Below are positions 47,285 to 57,141 of a DNA stretch of 64,000 nt, one piece after another. Origin of the DNA: Henricia sp. BOLD:AAB3569 (lineage: Eukaryota; Echinodermata; Asteroidea; Spinulosida; Echinasteridae); the NCBI GenBank assembly GCA_037783545.1, contig JBBELK010000052.1:2418001-2482000 (forward strand), written 5' to 3'. The position numbers were made by a program, and so were the translations under genes. The notes under the pieces were generated by a model that worked only from the letters and a program-made list of their open reading frames with translations, was not told the DNA's origin and did not search any database. The first letter of the stretch is position 1. The number at the start of each line of letters is the position of its first letter.

Positions 47285-48184
47285 AGAAGAGTCATTTCTC
47301 GAAATCAGACATCGACGACAACCATTTAGGCCTACATTTTCAAGACACATGATCTATCATCCCCTCCGAAGGATGAACTATGTCTGGTGTCTCAGGTGTA
47401 AGCCATACTGGCCCTTCTGCTCTGACAAATTGAAATAATCGTCTAAACCATGGTTATAAAACAGGCTTGGGCGAATCATTTCGAGAGTCAGTTATAATCG
47501 ATTCCAGGTTTGGAATCGATTTCTAGTATCTCAGCGATTCCGGGAGGTACCCAGTGATTCTGAATGTCCAGCGACTTTGAGAAAACTAGTTTTCCTGTTT
47601 CAACTTGTACTCTTCCGGACTCCGTAGTAGGCCTTTCGATATTATGTGTATTTGTTTCGATGTTAAGGAATCGCTTAGTTTTATGGCGTCTTTCAGTGTT
47701 AAGCTTGTAAAATGTTTGGCAACCATGGCAACTGAATATTGTAATATGAACAGTAGTCGCAAATGTATTTCAATCATGTTTTGAAGTTATGCCGAGTGAG
47801 CACACTTCACCCTCATAAGAAGCTGCCATTTGCATATTCTTTTGTTAAACTTTAGTCTGTTTGCCAAAATCCACACTGAATCTTGAGCATGAGATGCGCC
47901 TACTTTTGTTATATTTATTATTAATGGTTTATTTCATTAAAAAAAAAAACTTGCAGCCAAAGGCCTCTTTACAAATTATAAAACTTCAATTCAACCACAA
48001 AAATAAAAACCAACTTACAGTACGATCCATAACACATACATTGTACTACAAAAATAATTAGAAAAGGGGAAAAAACGATATGACAAAAACAGGATTATTA
48101 AAACACACACATGTTACAGCATCCATGAAATACCACACAGGAAAAATGACCATGGTTAAACTCCATTATTCATTTAAAATAGAC

Positions 48185-48705
48185 GTTAAAAAAGGAATTG
48201 CACTGCATTTATAACGGTTGGTCCTACATCTGATGGATGTTAGTTTATCGCTATTTCTTAGATTATTGTTCCTTAATGGCGGAAGCCACTCTCTGTGCAC
48301 CTTAGAATAAAGTAGTGAGTTTCAAAAATTTAAGGATAGAGACTTAAGTCTATCCAACAGAACTAGGATATTATGAGATTGACAAATATCACTGTATGAT
48401 CGAGTTTTACAATACTCTGTAGTAAAAATAATACGCGAAGCTTTCCGCTGCATTTTCTCCAAATACTCTCTCTGTGTGTTTTAGTCAAACCCCCAAACCA
48501 AACGGGCGAGGCATACTCAAGAGTATGCCGCATATACTGTAAATAAATTAATAACAAATCGGTAACTGGGATTTTACACGATTTTAGCTGTCGAAGAAAA
48601 TACAATTTCTTGTTAAATGCCTTACACATGGAACTAACTTGAGTGTCCCGTTTCAGGTTTACTAACCCATCATGCCTAGTCCGCTTTAAGGACGCTTGCA
48701 CTTTG
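48185..48705 (-). mobile_element. LINE reverse transcriptase C-terminal fragment
   Basis: The minus strand encodes FNKKLYFLRQLKSCKIP and YMRHTLEYASPVWFGGLT, matching the end of non-LTR reverse transcriptases. After a frameshift, REWLPPLRNNNLRN-like text follows toward 48220. 5'-truncated and not functional. Confidence 0.75.
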
Positions 48706-49509
48706 TAGCATTTCCGGTGAATTTCTCATCGAAACCGGACTTACATACGTGTACTTAGTTTCGTTTTGTCTATTCACGTATGAATTAAATCTTTGCTGCA
48801 TTACTGCCTTTGTTATCGGAAGTTACTCGCAAGCCACAACCTGGTAGTTTCCTACGTATGTCATTTATTTCACAGAAATTAAGGGTACCAATATAACATT
48901 TTGCTTCGCTAGTATTTGCTTCGTTTTGTATGAATAAAAGGAAGTATTAAAGTGATACCAATTTCAACTGTGCCCGAGGCAACTACAAGTGTTGAGCATT
49001 TACTACAGTTTCTACTAGTAGACGCTGAACAGTTTAAACGAAACTTTAATTCATATAAATCGAAGTATTTGCTTATTCTAAATGCTTATAATTCATAGTA
49101 AATGCTATACCTGTTTACTTGAACTTCTTAGCATTTGCTAGTTTTAAAAATACTACCTAGTGGGATTTATATGAATACAAGTTTTTTTTAACTGTTCAGC
49201 ATCCACTACTAGAAATAGACAGCCGAAGTGTGACGTGCGTTGCCATGACAATTGGATCTAAACTATCATGGCCGTCGGGAAAAGTACCATTGGAAAAGCA
49301 CTGGGACACGGTTGAGTGATATTTAGTTTAGATCCAATTGTCTAAGCAACCAACAAAAGATGACGTATTGACTTCGGCAGTCTATTGTAGCAAATGCTCA
49401 ATAGACCGTGTAAGTTGACCTGGAGAACTTGCGGTACGCTGCGAGATTCATCCACTTCCGGATACCACGTATAGGAGCTTTGACACGTGCGGCAACCGTT
49501 TTGTCGGTA

Positions 49510-50215
49510 CAATTTTTACTCCACGTCAAACTTAGCAGTTTTACAGGTCTACCGATTCGGGTCCGATTCAAAAATTCTTAAAATCCCGTTTATAACCTGT
49601 GCGAAATATTCATTGAAAAAGAATTTCATAAAATTGAGAATCTGACCTTTTATTTCCGTCTCTGAGATAAACTGGTAACCCCGGCGTTGGCGTATATAAA
49701 AACCACGCAGTGCGCGCATCGCTGGTAGTATCTTTTGCAAGTGTATTAATAGCGAATACGTTGCATTGTAGCCGTTTTCAAAACCACCTGATTCGGCTTC
49801 GGACGGACTTCGCGACTTTCTGTCCTAGCCGCGTGTATCCTTTAATTGTTCAGGTTTTTGTTGGTGGTTTTTATTTACTCTCAACAGAAGTAAACGTTCA
49901 AGTTGGCGTTTAAACCAGATATTTGTTTAGCCACGTTAATATTTCTTAGATGCACCAAGCCTGAGCCTGCTATTCGTACCGGAAACAAAAGGTCAAACAT
50001 TTTTATTTGTTTGTGACAAACTCGGACAACATTTTCTTCATTTTATTTATTAAATTGATAGATCTTAAGATGCCTTTTCCATTTTATTGGTGTTTGGGGG
50101 CTTACAAACGCGGTACGATAATTCGAAGAAGATCGTCACAACGTTAAAACCCCATTGCCATTCCCTGACTGGTCTCCGGAAGTGTGACCCGAAACGAGAC
50201 TTACACGGTCTATAC
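49510..50215. repeat. Dispersed repeat, copy 2
   Basis: Colinear with 5855-6795 but without the inner GATCTCGAGC block. Both end at GAGACTTACA.GGTCTAT. Confidence 0.68.
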
Positions 50216-50388
50216 TTGTAGTGTACAGTTGAAATTGGTAGCACTTACTTCCTTTTATTCATGCAAAACGAAGCAAATGCTGGCGATTTAGCAAGTATAA
50301 AGTAAATGCTTTCAGTATTTTAGCAAATATTTTACAGTGAAAGCATTTTGCTTAGTTTTTATTCAGACAAACACGAGTAAATGCTTAA

Positions 50389-50525
50389 AGGCACAGGCTC
50401 GTGAGCAATGCGCGCACGCCAAATTCGTGCCACGAAATACGCAGCTAGCTCCATGCCTTTGCTATGGAGTTGCGTATTTCGTGGCACGAATTTGGCGAGC
50501 GCGCATTGCTGACGAGCCTGTGCCT
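50389..50525. mobile_element. TTAA hairpin MITE family B, copy 4 (nested)
   Basis: TTAA at 50385-50388 and 50526-50529 flank the hairpin. It is inserted into a diverged element with TTCATACGACCCA ends, so it is the younger of the two. Confidence 0.75.
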
Positions 50526-50573
50526 TTAAAAAGTTGTAGTAAAATCTAATACCAGTTTTTATAAATACGACCC

Positions 50574-51326
50574 AATGGGTCGTATGAATAAAAAGTAGTA
50601 AATACTAAGAAGTATTAGCAAAAAGTAAAAGAATTTACTTCAAAGTAGAAGCATTTAGTAAAAGCATCTTCTACATTCCGTATGAATAATCTTATTCTTT
50701 TACTGCAAAGCATCACTTAATTCTTTGTAGTAAATGCTTCTGCAAATCATGCTGCGTGCATGGCCGAACTATTTCCTTTGTGTTGTAAAACCATTCACGT
50801 ACACTCCACACACACGCACGCAGTCACACAAGCAGTATTGGGTTAGAAGTTAGAGTTAAATCCAAAATCTACAAGTCAGCCATGAGTGATGTTGATTCTG
50901 ACCATCATGATGAAGGACACGCTTCTGGTTCTCAAGAATCAAAGCAAGACGTTTTTGTGAAATTATTGACACATAATAGTGTGCTGTTGACAAAATCACA
51001 GCTGCCAAAAGTCAAAGCTGAGAAGGAGAGTGCTATAAAGAAGATGAGTCCTTACTTCTCTATTCCTAAGGTAGCTCTGGAGCTACCTTAGGAATAGACA
51101 AGTACTTACTTGCAATTTGTAGTATCTGCCCCCTTTTATTCATACGGAGTTAAGTAAACGCTAAAAAGAAAAGCAAATGCTTATTCAGGTACAAGTAAAT
51201 ACTTTTAACATTTAGAAAATACTTTCTAGTAAATGTTTTTACTCATTTTTATTCATACGGATGGTAGTAAATACTACAAATATTGAAGTAAAAGCAAATA
51301 CTACGTTTTATTCATACGACCCAATG
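50574..51326. mobile_element. TIR element with TGGGTCGTATGAATAAAA ends
   Basis: TGGGTCGTATGAATAAAA at 50574 and its complement ending near 51326 enclose AAGCATTTACT/AGTAAATGCTT units and a short open frame (50882-51091). A neighbouring copy fragment lies at about 50225-50573. An inverted relative begins at 48906. Confidence 0.65.
50882..51091 (+). pseudogene. Short frame inside a DNA transposon (accessory-protein remnant?)
   Basis: 69 codons from an ATG in good context, MSDVDSDHHDEGHASGSQES, then KQDVFVKLLTHNSVLLTKSQ and LPKVKAEKESAIKKM. The second part looks helical and resembles the N-terminus of Myb/SANT or MADF-like transposon DNA-binding proteins, by impression only. The frame ends at a palindrome (51060-51098) and no continuation is found. 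Probably the remaining 5' exon of a decayed autonomous copy. Confidence 0.4.
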
Positions 51327-51338
51327 ACTCGAGTCTAA

Positions 51339-52194
51339 GCTTGGGCGAATCCTCTCTAAATTTGATTAAAATCAAATTCAAACTGAGAATCGGAATCGCG
51401 ATTCTGTCTTCGATTCCCACTATCGATTCCCACTATCATGGCAATTCCAGGATTCTGGATGTTAGGCCTATAGGGCGGGTTCACACTGCACTATTTTCGT
51501 CCGTCAGACGTACGTAAGATTGACGTACGTCGTCTCCGGTCCGTCAGTTTTTGGTCCATTGATGCGCGTTTTCAATGTGAACCGTCTCAAAGATGAGCTT
51601 CATTTACGTACGTCGAGTAGAAAAATCAACGTATCCGGACGTTTCGTGCGTCAAAATGACGGATGGTGGAAGAGTTGCTCCGAGGTCTACTTGTCCGTCG
51701 ATTTTCATCCGTCAAATCCGTTGTACGTACAACAGCGCGATCAAAATACATCCTGTGGTGGATGAATTCTTTGTTTTTGAATGAGTGGCTGGACTCAGGC
51801 GGCTTTGCTCGCGGAAGGCACGGATGAAAATGGCGCGATGAGTGATTTCCCGTGTGTTTTGTTCAGCTCCGTATTTGATGGGATGCGTCGATAGTGTGAA
51901 CCGCTGGTAAAGACGTACGTAACGGACATAATCTGGAACAAATTCAATTCATCCGTTTAGACGTGCGGCTACGCGACGGACGGACGCACAACGGATGTAA
52001 TGTACGTCTGACGGACGAAAATAGTGCAATGTGAACCCGCCCTATGCTTTTTGGCAGTGTTTCATATCAGATTCGTGAGGTTTTTTCTTCTTCTAATTTT
52101 AGTATCAACTTTTGTTTAAAAAATGGAATCCAATCCGAATGGAATTGCGATTCGTGTAGGAATCGATTCCAAAACGGTTTGAATCACCCAAGCC
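51339..52194. mobile_element. Outer TIR element (GCTTGGGCGAATC ends)
   Basis: GCTTGGGCGAATC at 51339-51351 and GAATCACCCAAGCC at 52181-52194 are inverted. Arms carry GGAATCG.GATTC segments. Without the nested MITE the element would be about 285 bp. A lone similar end is at 47464-47476. Confidence 0.6.
51473..52042. mobile_element. MITE with GGGCGGGTTCACACTGCACT ends, copy 2 (nested)
   Basis: Same ends and interior as 42678-43334, flanked by TA-rich sequence. It lies inside an older element with GCTTGGGCGAATC/GATTCACCCAAGC ends (51339-52194). Confidence 0.78.
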
Positions 52195-53145
52195 AACTCA
52201 AGTCATCACAATCCTGTGACAGTGTGTGATAAAAATTAGAAATTATTGAAAAGTACTTAATGTTATACAAAATTGTGCTATAAACGTGTAATAAACGTAT
52301 AAAAACAGAAATATTGAAAATGCCTTTGTTTTTTATACTTGAATGAAACTAATCTGACGCTAGACATATTACGAAGATGTTCCATGCAAATGTTCGTTTG
52401 CTTATTACAGTGTATTTTGATGGTGATCGACTGTAGAATCTGAAATTGGCTATGGATAGAAATAATTTTTACGAAGTGCGACTGCAATCGCGTACACTTT
52501 CAAAAAATGTACATATACATCTTGACTGTTTTCAGAGGTTATTGATTTTTAATTTTAAAATGCATTTTGCTGTAATTCGCATTTATTAAAAACTACAATA
52601 GAACACAAAATGTGTATTGTACAAAGACACAAGATCACAACAAAATCGCATTCGTTTCCACTTTAATTAATTTTTTCTCCAGTCGGGCGAATTTCTTTTA
52701 CATTCTCTGAGTTCATAAGCATCTTGTTTGAAACTCTTGAGCAGAACCAGTATCAGTAATTTTTTTAGAATATAAACAAAACGTTCAAATTTCAAGATTT
52801 AAATTTTAACCCACCTCGTTAACCCTACCCCAACGCGATCCCTCAAAAATAATCATACACCCCATGTATCACATTTGGATATTCAAAATTGTCAGATGAA
52901 AAAAAAAAGGTATTTGAAAAAGAGTGGCTATTATCTCTTACAGGAAAACAAAATATTTCAAAGGTCAGACCAAAAATTAAAAACAAAAACCTAATGTAAT
53001 AAAGAAGGGAATAATAAAGAAAAGGAATATAATAAAATAAAGAAAAATAAAGAAAAATAAAGATAAATAAAATGTAAATCTATCCAAACTTTTCTCGCCT
53101 TTTATGGATCTTGTCGCATAGGCGAAATACTTAAAGGGCCCCTTA

Positions 53146-53712
53146 TTTAGGATTTTTATCAATGAAATATATGCTTTAAAACCACTCTACTCAGTTAAAG
53201 TCATAAAAATCCTACTTGGAGCTTGCTTTGGGGGTTAAAACAAAGGTTTTTTGTTTTTATGCTAATGCGAATATGCATATTCATGACCAAGGTCACGATG
53301 TCACAAGAGGCAAACACAGGAAAATCACATTGAACTGTGCACAAAAGATTCCACCTTTTTTCTCAATTTTCCTGAAACTTTTGTAATCCATGGCTCTGTG
53401 AGTTTGTTTAACATGTTGCCTGCTGTAAGCCATGACAAAACTGGGGGTAGAAACTGCAGCAATTTGCCACAAGTCCAACTTGAAGTATTATTCTTTTTCT
53501 TAACTTTTCTCTTCTGTCTTCCTTATGTGATGCACTCAAAACAGCGCCCTCTGTCTGTGATTTATTGCAATGAAATCTTCAAAGTTGAAAAAGACCACCT
53601 TTTATTGATTTTACATCCAAACGAACAATAGTATGTCTTACTGAACAAGTAATCCGTCATTATGAAGCAAAGCTTAGGCACAAAGTTGTTTAGCATGTCA
53701 CAGGCCCTTTAA
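53146..53712. repeat. Dispersed repeat of about 570 bp, copy 1
   Basis: From TTTAGGATTTTTATCAATGA to GTTTAGCATGTCACAG.CCCT it matches 62551-63119 at high identity along the full length. A diverged part also lies near 60690-60800 in the gene 6 intron (ATATTCATG...GATGTCA...GTGTACAAAAG). No coding sense. Confidence 0.82.
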
Positions 53713-54084
53713 CACCTGCTTTTATCGTGAATCACAAGGGTACGTCCAACAGGCACTTTAAATCCACCAAGCTATTTCCAGATCATGGCAGGTGTTCCAT
53801 CAGTCATAGAAACAAAGAACGACTTAAAAGTTATTAATTACGATCAAGCTGCATGCCATGTCATAATATTTGCACAGTGCAGTAGAAGAAAGTTACTCCA
53901 TGTAAAAATACACTTCCGCAGACGAAATCCGGAGTCGTTTTGAAACAGACTTTGTATGTTGATGAGACGGGATAACTTGCCTCAAACATCAGAAATTTTG
54001 AGAAATGTGGTTACTGGGCTGGTAGAATGTGCTTGGATTGTTTTTAACACTGATTTCTAAGCAACCCGTGATTGAGGACTCAAG

Positions 54085-54145
54085 ATGGCTACGTACAAAA
54101 TTGCAGCAGCAGTTACTATCGCAATTCTTTTCTTTGCTGTGCTGA
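54085..54145 (+). CDS. Gene 5, exon 1: leader start (phase-1 donor)
   Basis: The ATG at 54085 in the context CAAGATGG begins MATYKIAAAVTIAILFFAVL, a strong hydrophobic leader of 20 codons, plus one A before the donor GTAAGT at 54146. It joins in phase to 55803 (T-I-L-V-L-Q-R). A second acceptor 23 bases upstream (exon from 55780) is also possible but leads into another frame. Confidence 0.65.
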
Positions 54146-54689
54146 GTAAGTATGATTGTGAATTTTGTTTAAAGACCTTTCTACTTTTTATTGAAGGAGC
54201 GTGTTCATATTTGTTTTCCAGAAAATGGATTTCGTCCTGACCTAACAATCATATTATTTAAATACATCCCCAAAATACTATCCATGGATAGAAACAGTAA
54301 ATTTGCACTTGGAAGCAAAAACATTGGTGCAATTATATACTGCACTACTTTATAGAACAGGATAAATTAGTTTACAAAACATCCGTTTTCGGTTGTTGTT
54401 TTTTACGATATCCTTGAAAATGTACGGTTTGAGAGCGCGAACTTTCAGAATGGTAATGAAAAAAAAAAATATGATATCGAAAATTCATCACCAATGAGGT
54501 AAATGGGTGGGGTTCAACAAAGTTATCTGGTCAATCACCTCTAAATGTATGCCACACCACTGTGCACACGAAATTGTTCTTACAAGAATGCCCTCGGCTA
54601 CCGTGGTATTATGGTCGTTTTTCATGCAAAATTAGGGGACCAACCAGAATAGGATGGTGGCTTTGCACAATTTCTTGAAAGCATGGACG

Positions 54690-54846
54690 CATTGCCATTG
54701 TGTCCGTTTGAACTACTGTGTCCATCGATTGGATTTTCGGGCATCAAAATGGTGCGGACCTAATTTTTTTCGGACACAATTGTGCGGACATAATGGGCCC
54801 CAAACCATCTGCGGACACAATGGTTCAAACGGACACAATGGTCATG
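54690..54846. mobile_element. Foldback element (CCATTGTGTCCGTTTGAAC ends)
   Basis: Arms CCATTGTGTCCGTTTGAAC and GTTCAAACGGACACAATGG, with inner GGACACAA/TTGTGCGGACA repeats. Lies in the intron of gene 5. Confidence 0.78.
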
Positions 54847-54984
54847 TACAAACGTCCAAATAAATGGCTCGGTGATGAGTACGACCGCCAATTCGCCTTT
54901 TGCGTGTAGCCTTTGCAATATGGCAGACGTACGCCCCGAATTCGTCACTTTCAAATGGTGCAGTTTAGAATGTCACATATACTA

Positions 54985-55387
54985 CGCCTCTAAGATTATG
55001 ATTATTATTATGATTATTACATTTATATAGCGCACATTCCATATGAGCATGTGCTGTACATTATTATGAGTTTACAGAAGCTTACATGTATCTTCCACCT
55101 AAACATCGAGATACATAGGTGGGTGGCGCCATTGGCAGCCGACAGCCAGAGACACCGGGGAATCCCGTTTTACTCTTTAACACGAAAAGGTGCCTCTGAG
55201 ATATTTAAAGTGCGTTACTCAACACACTGGACCAACGGCTTTACATGCCTTCCGAAAGATGGAGCAATTGTGGCTAGATGTCTTGCTTAAGGGCACAGGT
55301 ACCATGGCAGGGTATCGAACCCGCAACCCCAAGTTTTCACCCGAGTATTGCGAGTCAACGACCCAAACCACTCGGCCACAGTACCCC
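54985..55387 (-). mobile_element. tRNA-derived SINE type 2, copy 2
   Basis: Minus-strand head GGGGTACTGTGGCCGAGTGG and box B GGGTTCGATACCC. The body and the tail of ATTATTATTATG type match 4850-5248. Lies in the intron of gene 5. Further pieces: 5738-5850 (body) and about 6795-6929 (head). Confidence 0.75.
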
Positions 55388-55802
55388 ACAGGTACATTTC
55401 AGTCAGGCCATTTGGATATACTGAACAGAAGAACGTCAGTACACCAGACCCTATAGACGAATTCCACATTAGCCCGTTCTGCGCACTTCCGCATTGAAAA
55501 CGAGGCTCTTCGTGTCAAGTCGGCCGTACGCATGCGCTACAAGTGCATTATTGTACAGTGACTGAGTGTGTACGTGTGCTTTTCTGCGTGGCATTTAGGA
55601 GCGATTGTGCATTCACTTGCGTACATTAGGTCACTTTAGTTGCTTAACACGAAGGGCCTCGTTATCAAACCCGGAAGTGCGCAGACCGGTCTCAAATTGG
55701 TTAATTTGTGATTTGTCTATTCAAGTGAAACACGCAAAAGACCAATCAGCACTAACAAACTTCTGCTCTGTATTTCCAGTAATTCTGTTGTTTGCATTAC
55801 AG

Positions 55803-56296
55803 CCATATTGGTTCTGCAGCGTTCAAACTCTCAAGACACAGTACGTGAACAGGAGCAGCCGGGGAAACCTTACAACTCCCAGGACAACGATAAACACAAT
55901 ATCAATAGCCCGGGGCCCATGGGTGGTACAAGTGGTGTCCAGTCTTGGGGAAACGGAAAAGGTGACCAAGATGATAAAGAAGATGACCAAGATGATAAAG
56001 AAAATGACGACGATGATAATAACGATGATCAAGATGATTATGATAATGATGATCAAGATGATGATGATGATGACGATGAGGATGATGATAATAGTGCCAG
56101 CGGAGAAGTGTCAGGCCCACCTAACGAAACAGAAGCCCCTCCCACTCCGTTAGCCTCCAACTTTCCGACCACGCCCACACTCACTACACTGTTGACGACG
56201 CCACGCCTCTTTACAACGATGCCGACCACAGTTACGACCGATTCACAAACGACACTAAATGGTATCACTACGCTCAGACGTGGCGACGTCCGTTAA
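55803..56296 (+). CDS. Gene 5, exon 2: poly-Asp, Thr-rich secreted protein ending in RGD
   Basis: The acceptor TTTGCATTACAG ends at 55802. The joined protein is about 184 residues. A polar Gln/Asn/Ser start is followed by a long Asp/Glu/Asn tract, with runs of seven Asp. Next comes NSASGEVSGP (Ser-Gly-Glu), an N-glycosylation site (NET), a Thr/Pro mucin-like stretch and the end TTLRRGDVR, with RGD at 56279-56287. No transmembrane helix follows, so it is likely secreted. The architecture mirrors gene 4 block by block. The poly-Asp region could bind calcium, as in mineral-associated acidic proteins; this is inferred. The stop codon TAA lies inside the TTAA target of a MITE that follows at once. 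Confidence 0.68.
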
Positions 56297-56621
56297 AAGA
56301 CAGATTACACGATTGGTCAACTTTTGAAAACAGGGAACACAGCATCACATAAATAAAGAATAATGTTGATAAACTGCCTTGTAGAAATTTTAGCCACATA
56401 TATGAAGTTCAGAAAACATGACAAATCTATGCGTGAATTTTGTGTATGAATGGATGGTAAAAAAGTTGTCTGTATAGACAACTTTTAAAAACAAAAAGTA
56501 TCAAAGGTACCATTTTACACGGAAAAAAATATATACCATTGCTATCAACACTTTTAGTCGTTTTGTTTTCTTGTGAATTCGTAAAGTAATTTTTTGCTAA
56601 CTGCAAATGATGTACAGGACT
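56297..56621. mobile_element. TTAA-flanked MITE abutting the gene 5 stop
   Basis: TTAA at 56293-56296 (containing the gene 5 stop) and TTAA at 56622-56625 flank an element of about 325 bp. It starts AAGACAGATTACACGATTGG and carries the family core GTAGAAATTTTAGCCACATA. It is related to the copies at 20000-20344 and elsewhere. TTAA target duplication is typical of piggyBac-like elements. It has no coding capacity. Confidence 0.65.
56352..56357 (+). terminator. Polyadenylation signal AATAAA, gene 5 (inside a MITE)
   Basis: AATAAA lies 56 bases after the gene 5 stop and inside the MITE at 56297-56621, so the likely 3' end of the gene 5 mRNA is transposon-derived. Confidence 0.4.
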
Positions 56622-56817
56622 TTAAAGGCCAAAATGTGTCATTTGCAAGATGAAACCTTTTACAGATTTCTGGAATAAGAACATAACATATCTGGGTCAT
56701 TCCACGAAGTTGAGAAACAAAGTGTGACATTTCTTCATTTTCACAAAATGGCCAATGTTTGACCAACAAGTCGTCATTTGTATCATGATGTTGCTTTGTC
56801 CATTTGAGGACAATGTT

Positions 56818-57141
56818 TCAGTGAAGGAGATGAGCTATATTGTTAGGAATGAGTTGGTTGGTTTCTTTATAAATGGTACATAATCGAGCTTTGGTTCGCC
56901 TTGATTCCAGAGACTCCCATTTAAGTTGTTTCAACATCTCGTACGTTATACTGAATGTTCTGGCGTAGTCATGCAACACAAATCGGGCTGCTCGTCGTTG
57001 AATCTTGTTGATATTTTCGATATTGCTCTTTTGATGTGGGTCCCATATCGTTTGGCAGTATTTCAGAAATGGGCGCACCAAGGTTTTATAGGCTACCTCC
57101 TTAGTTGATTTATCACAGCTAGACGGGTTCCGTTTAAGCAA
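56818..57141 (-). mobile_element. LINE reverse transcriptase C-terminal fragment (CR1-like)
   Basis: The minus strand encodes AYKTLVRPFLKYCQTIWDPH, then NKIQRRAARFVLHDY and LKWESLESRRTKARL, the conserved C-terminal signature of CR1-like elements. No more of the element is visible upstream. Confidence 0.82.

Noticed and set aside
55605-56153. 182-codon frame overlapping gene 5 exon 2
   Set aside because: Mostly Met/Ile/Lys text from reading the poly-Asp tract out of frame. Kept only as a possible alternative-acceptor product in the findings.
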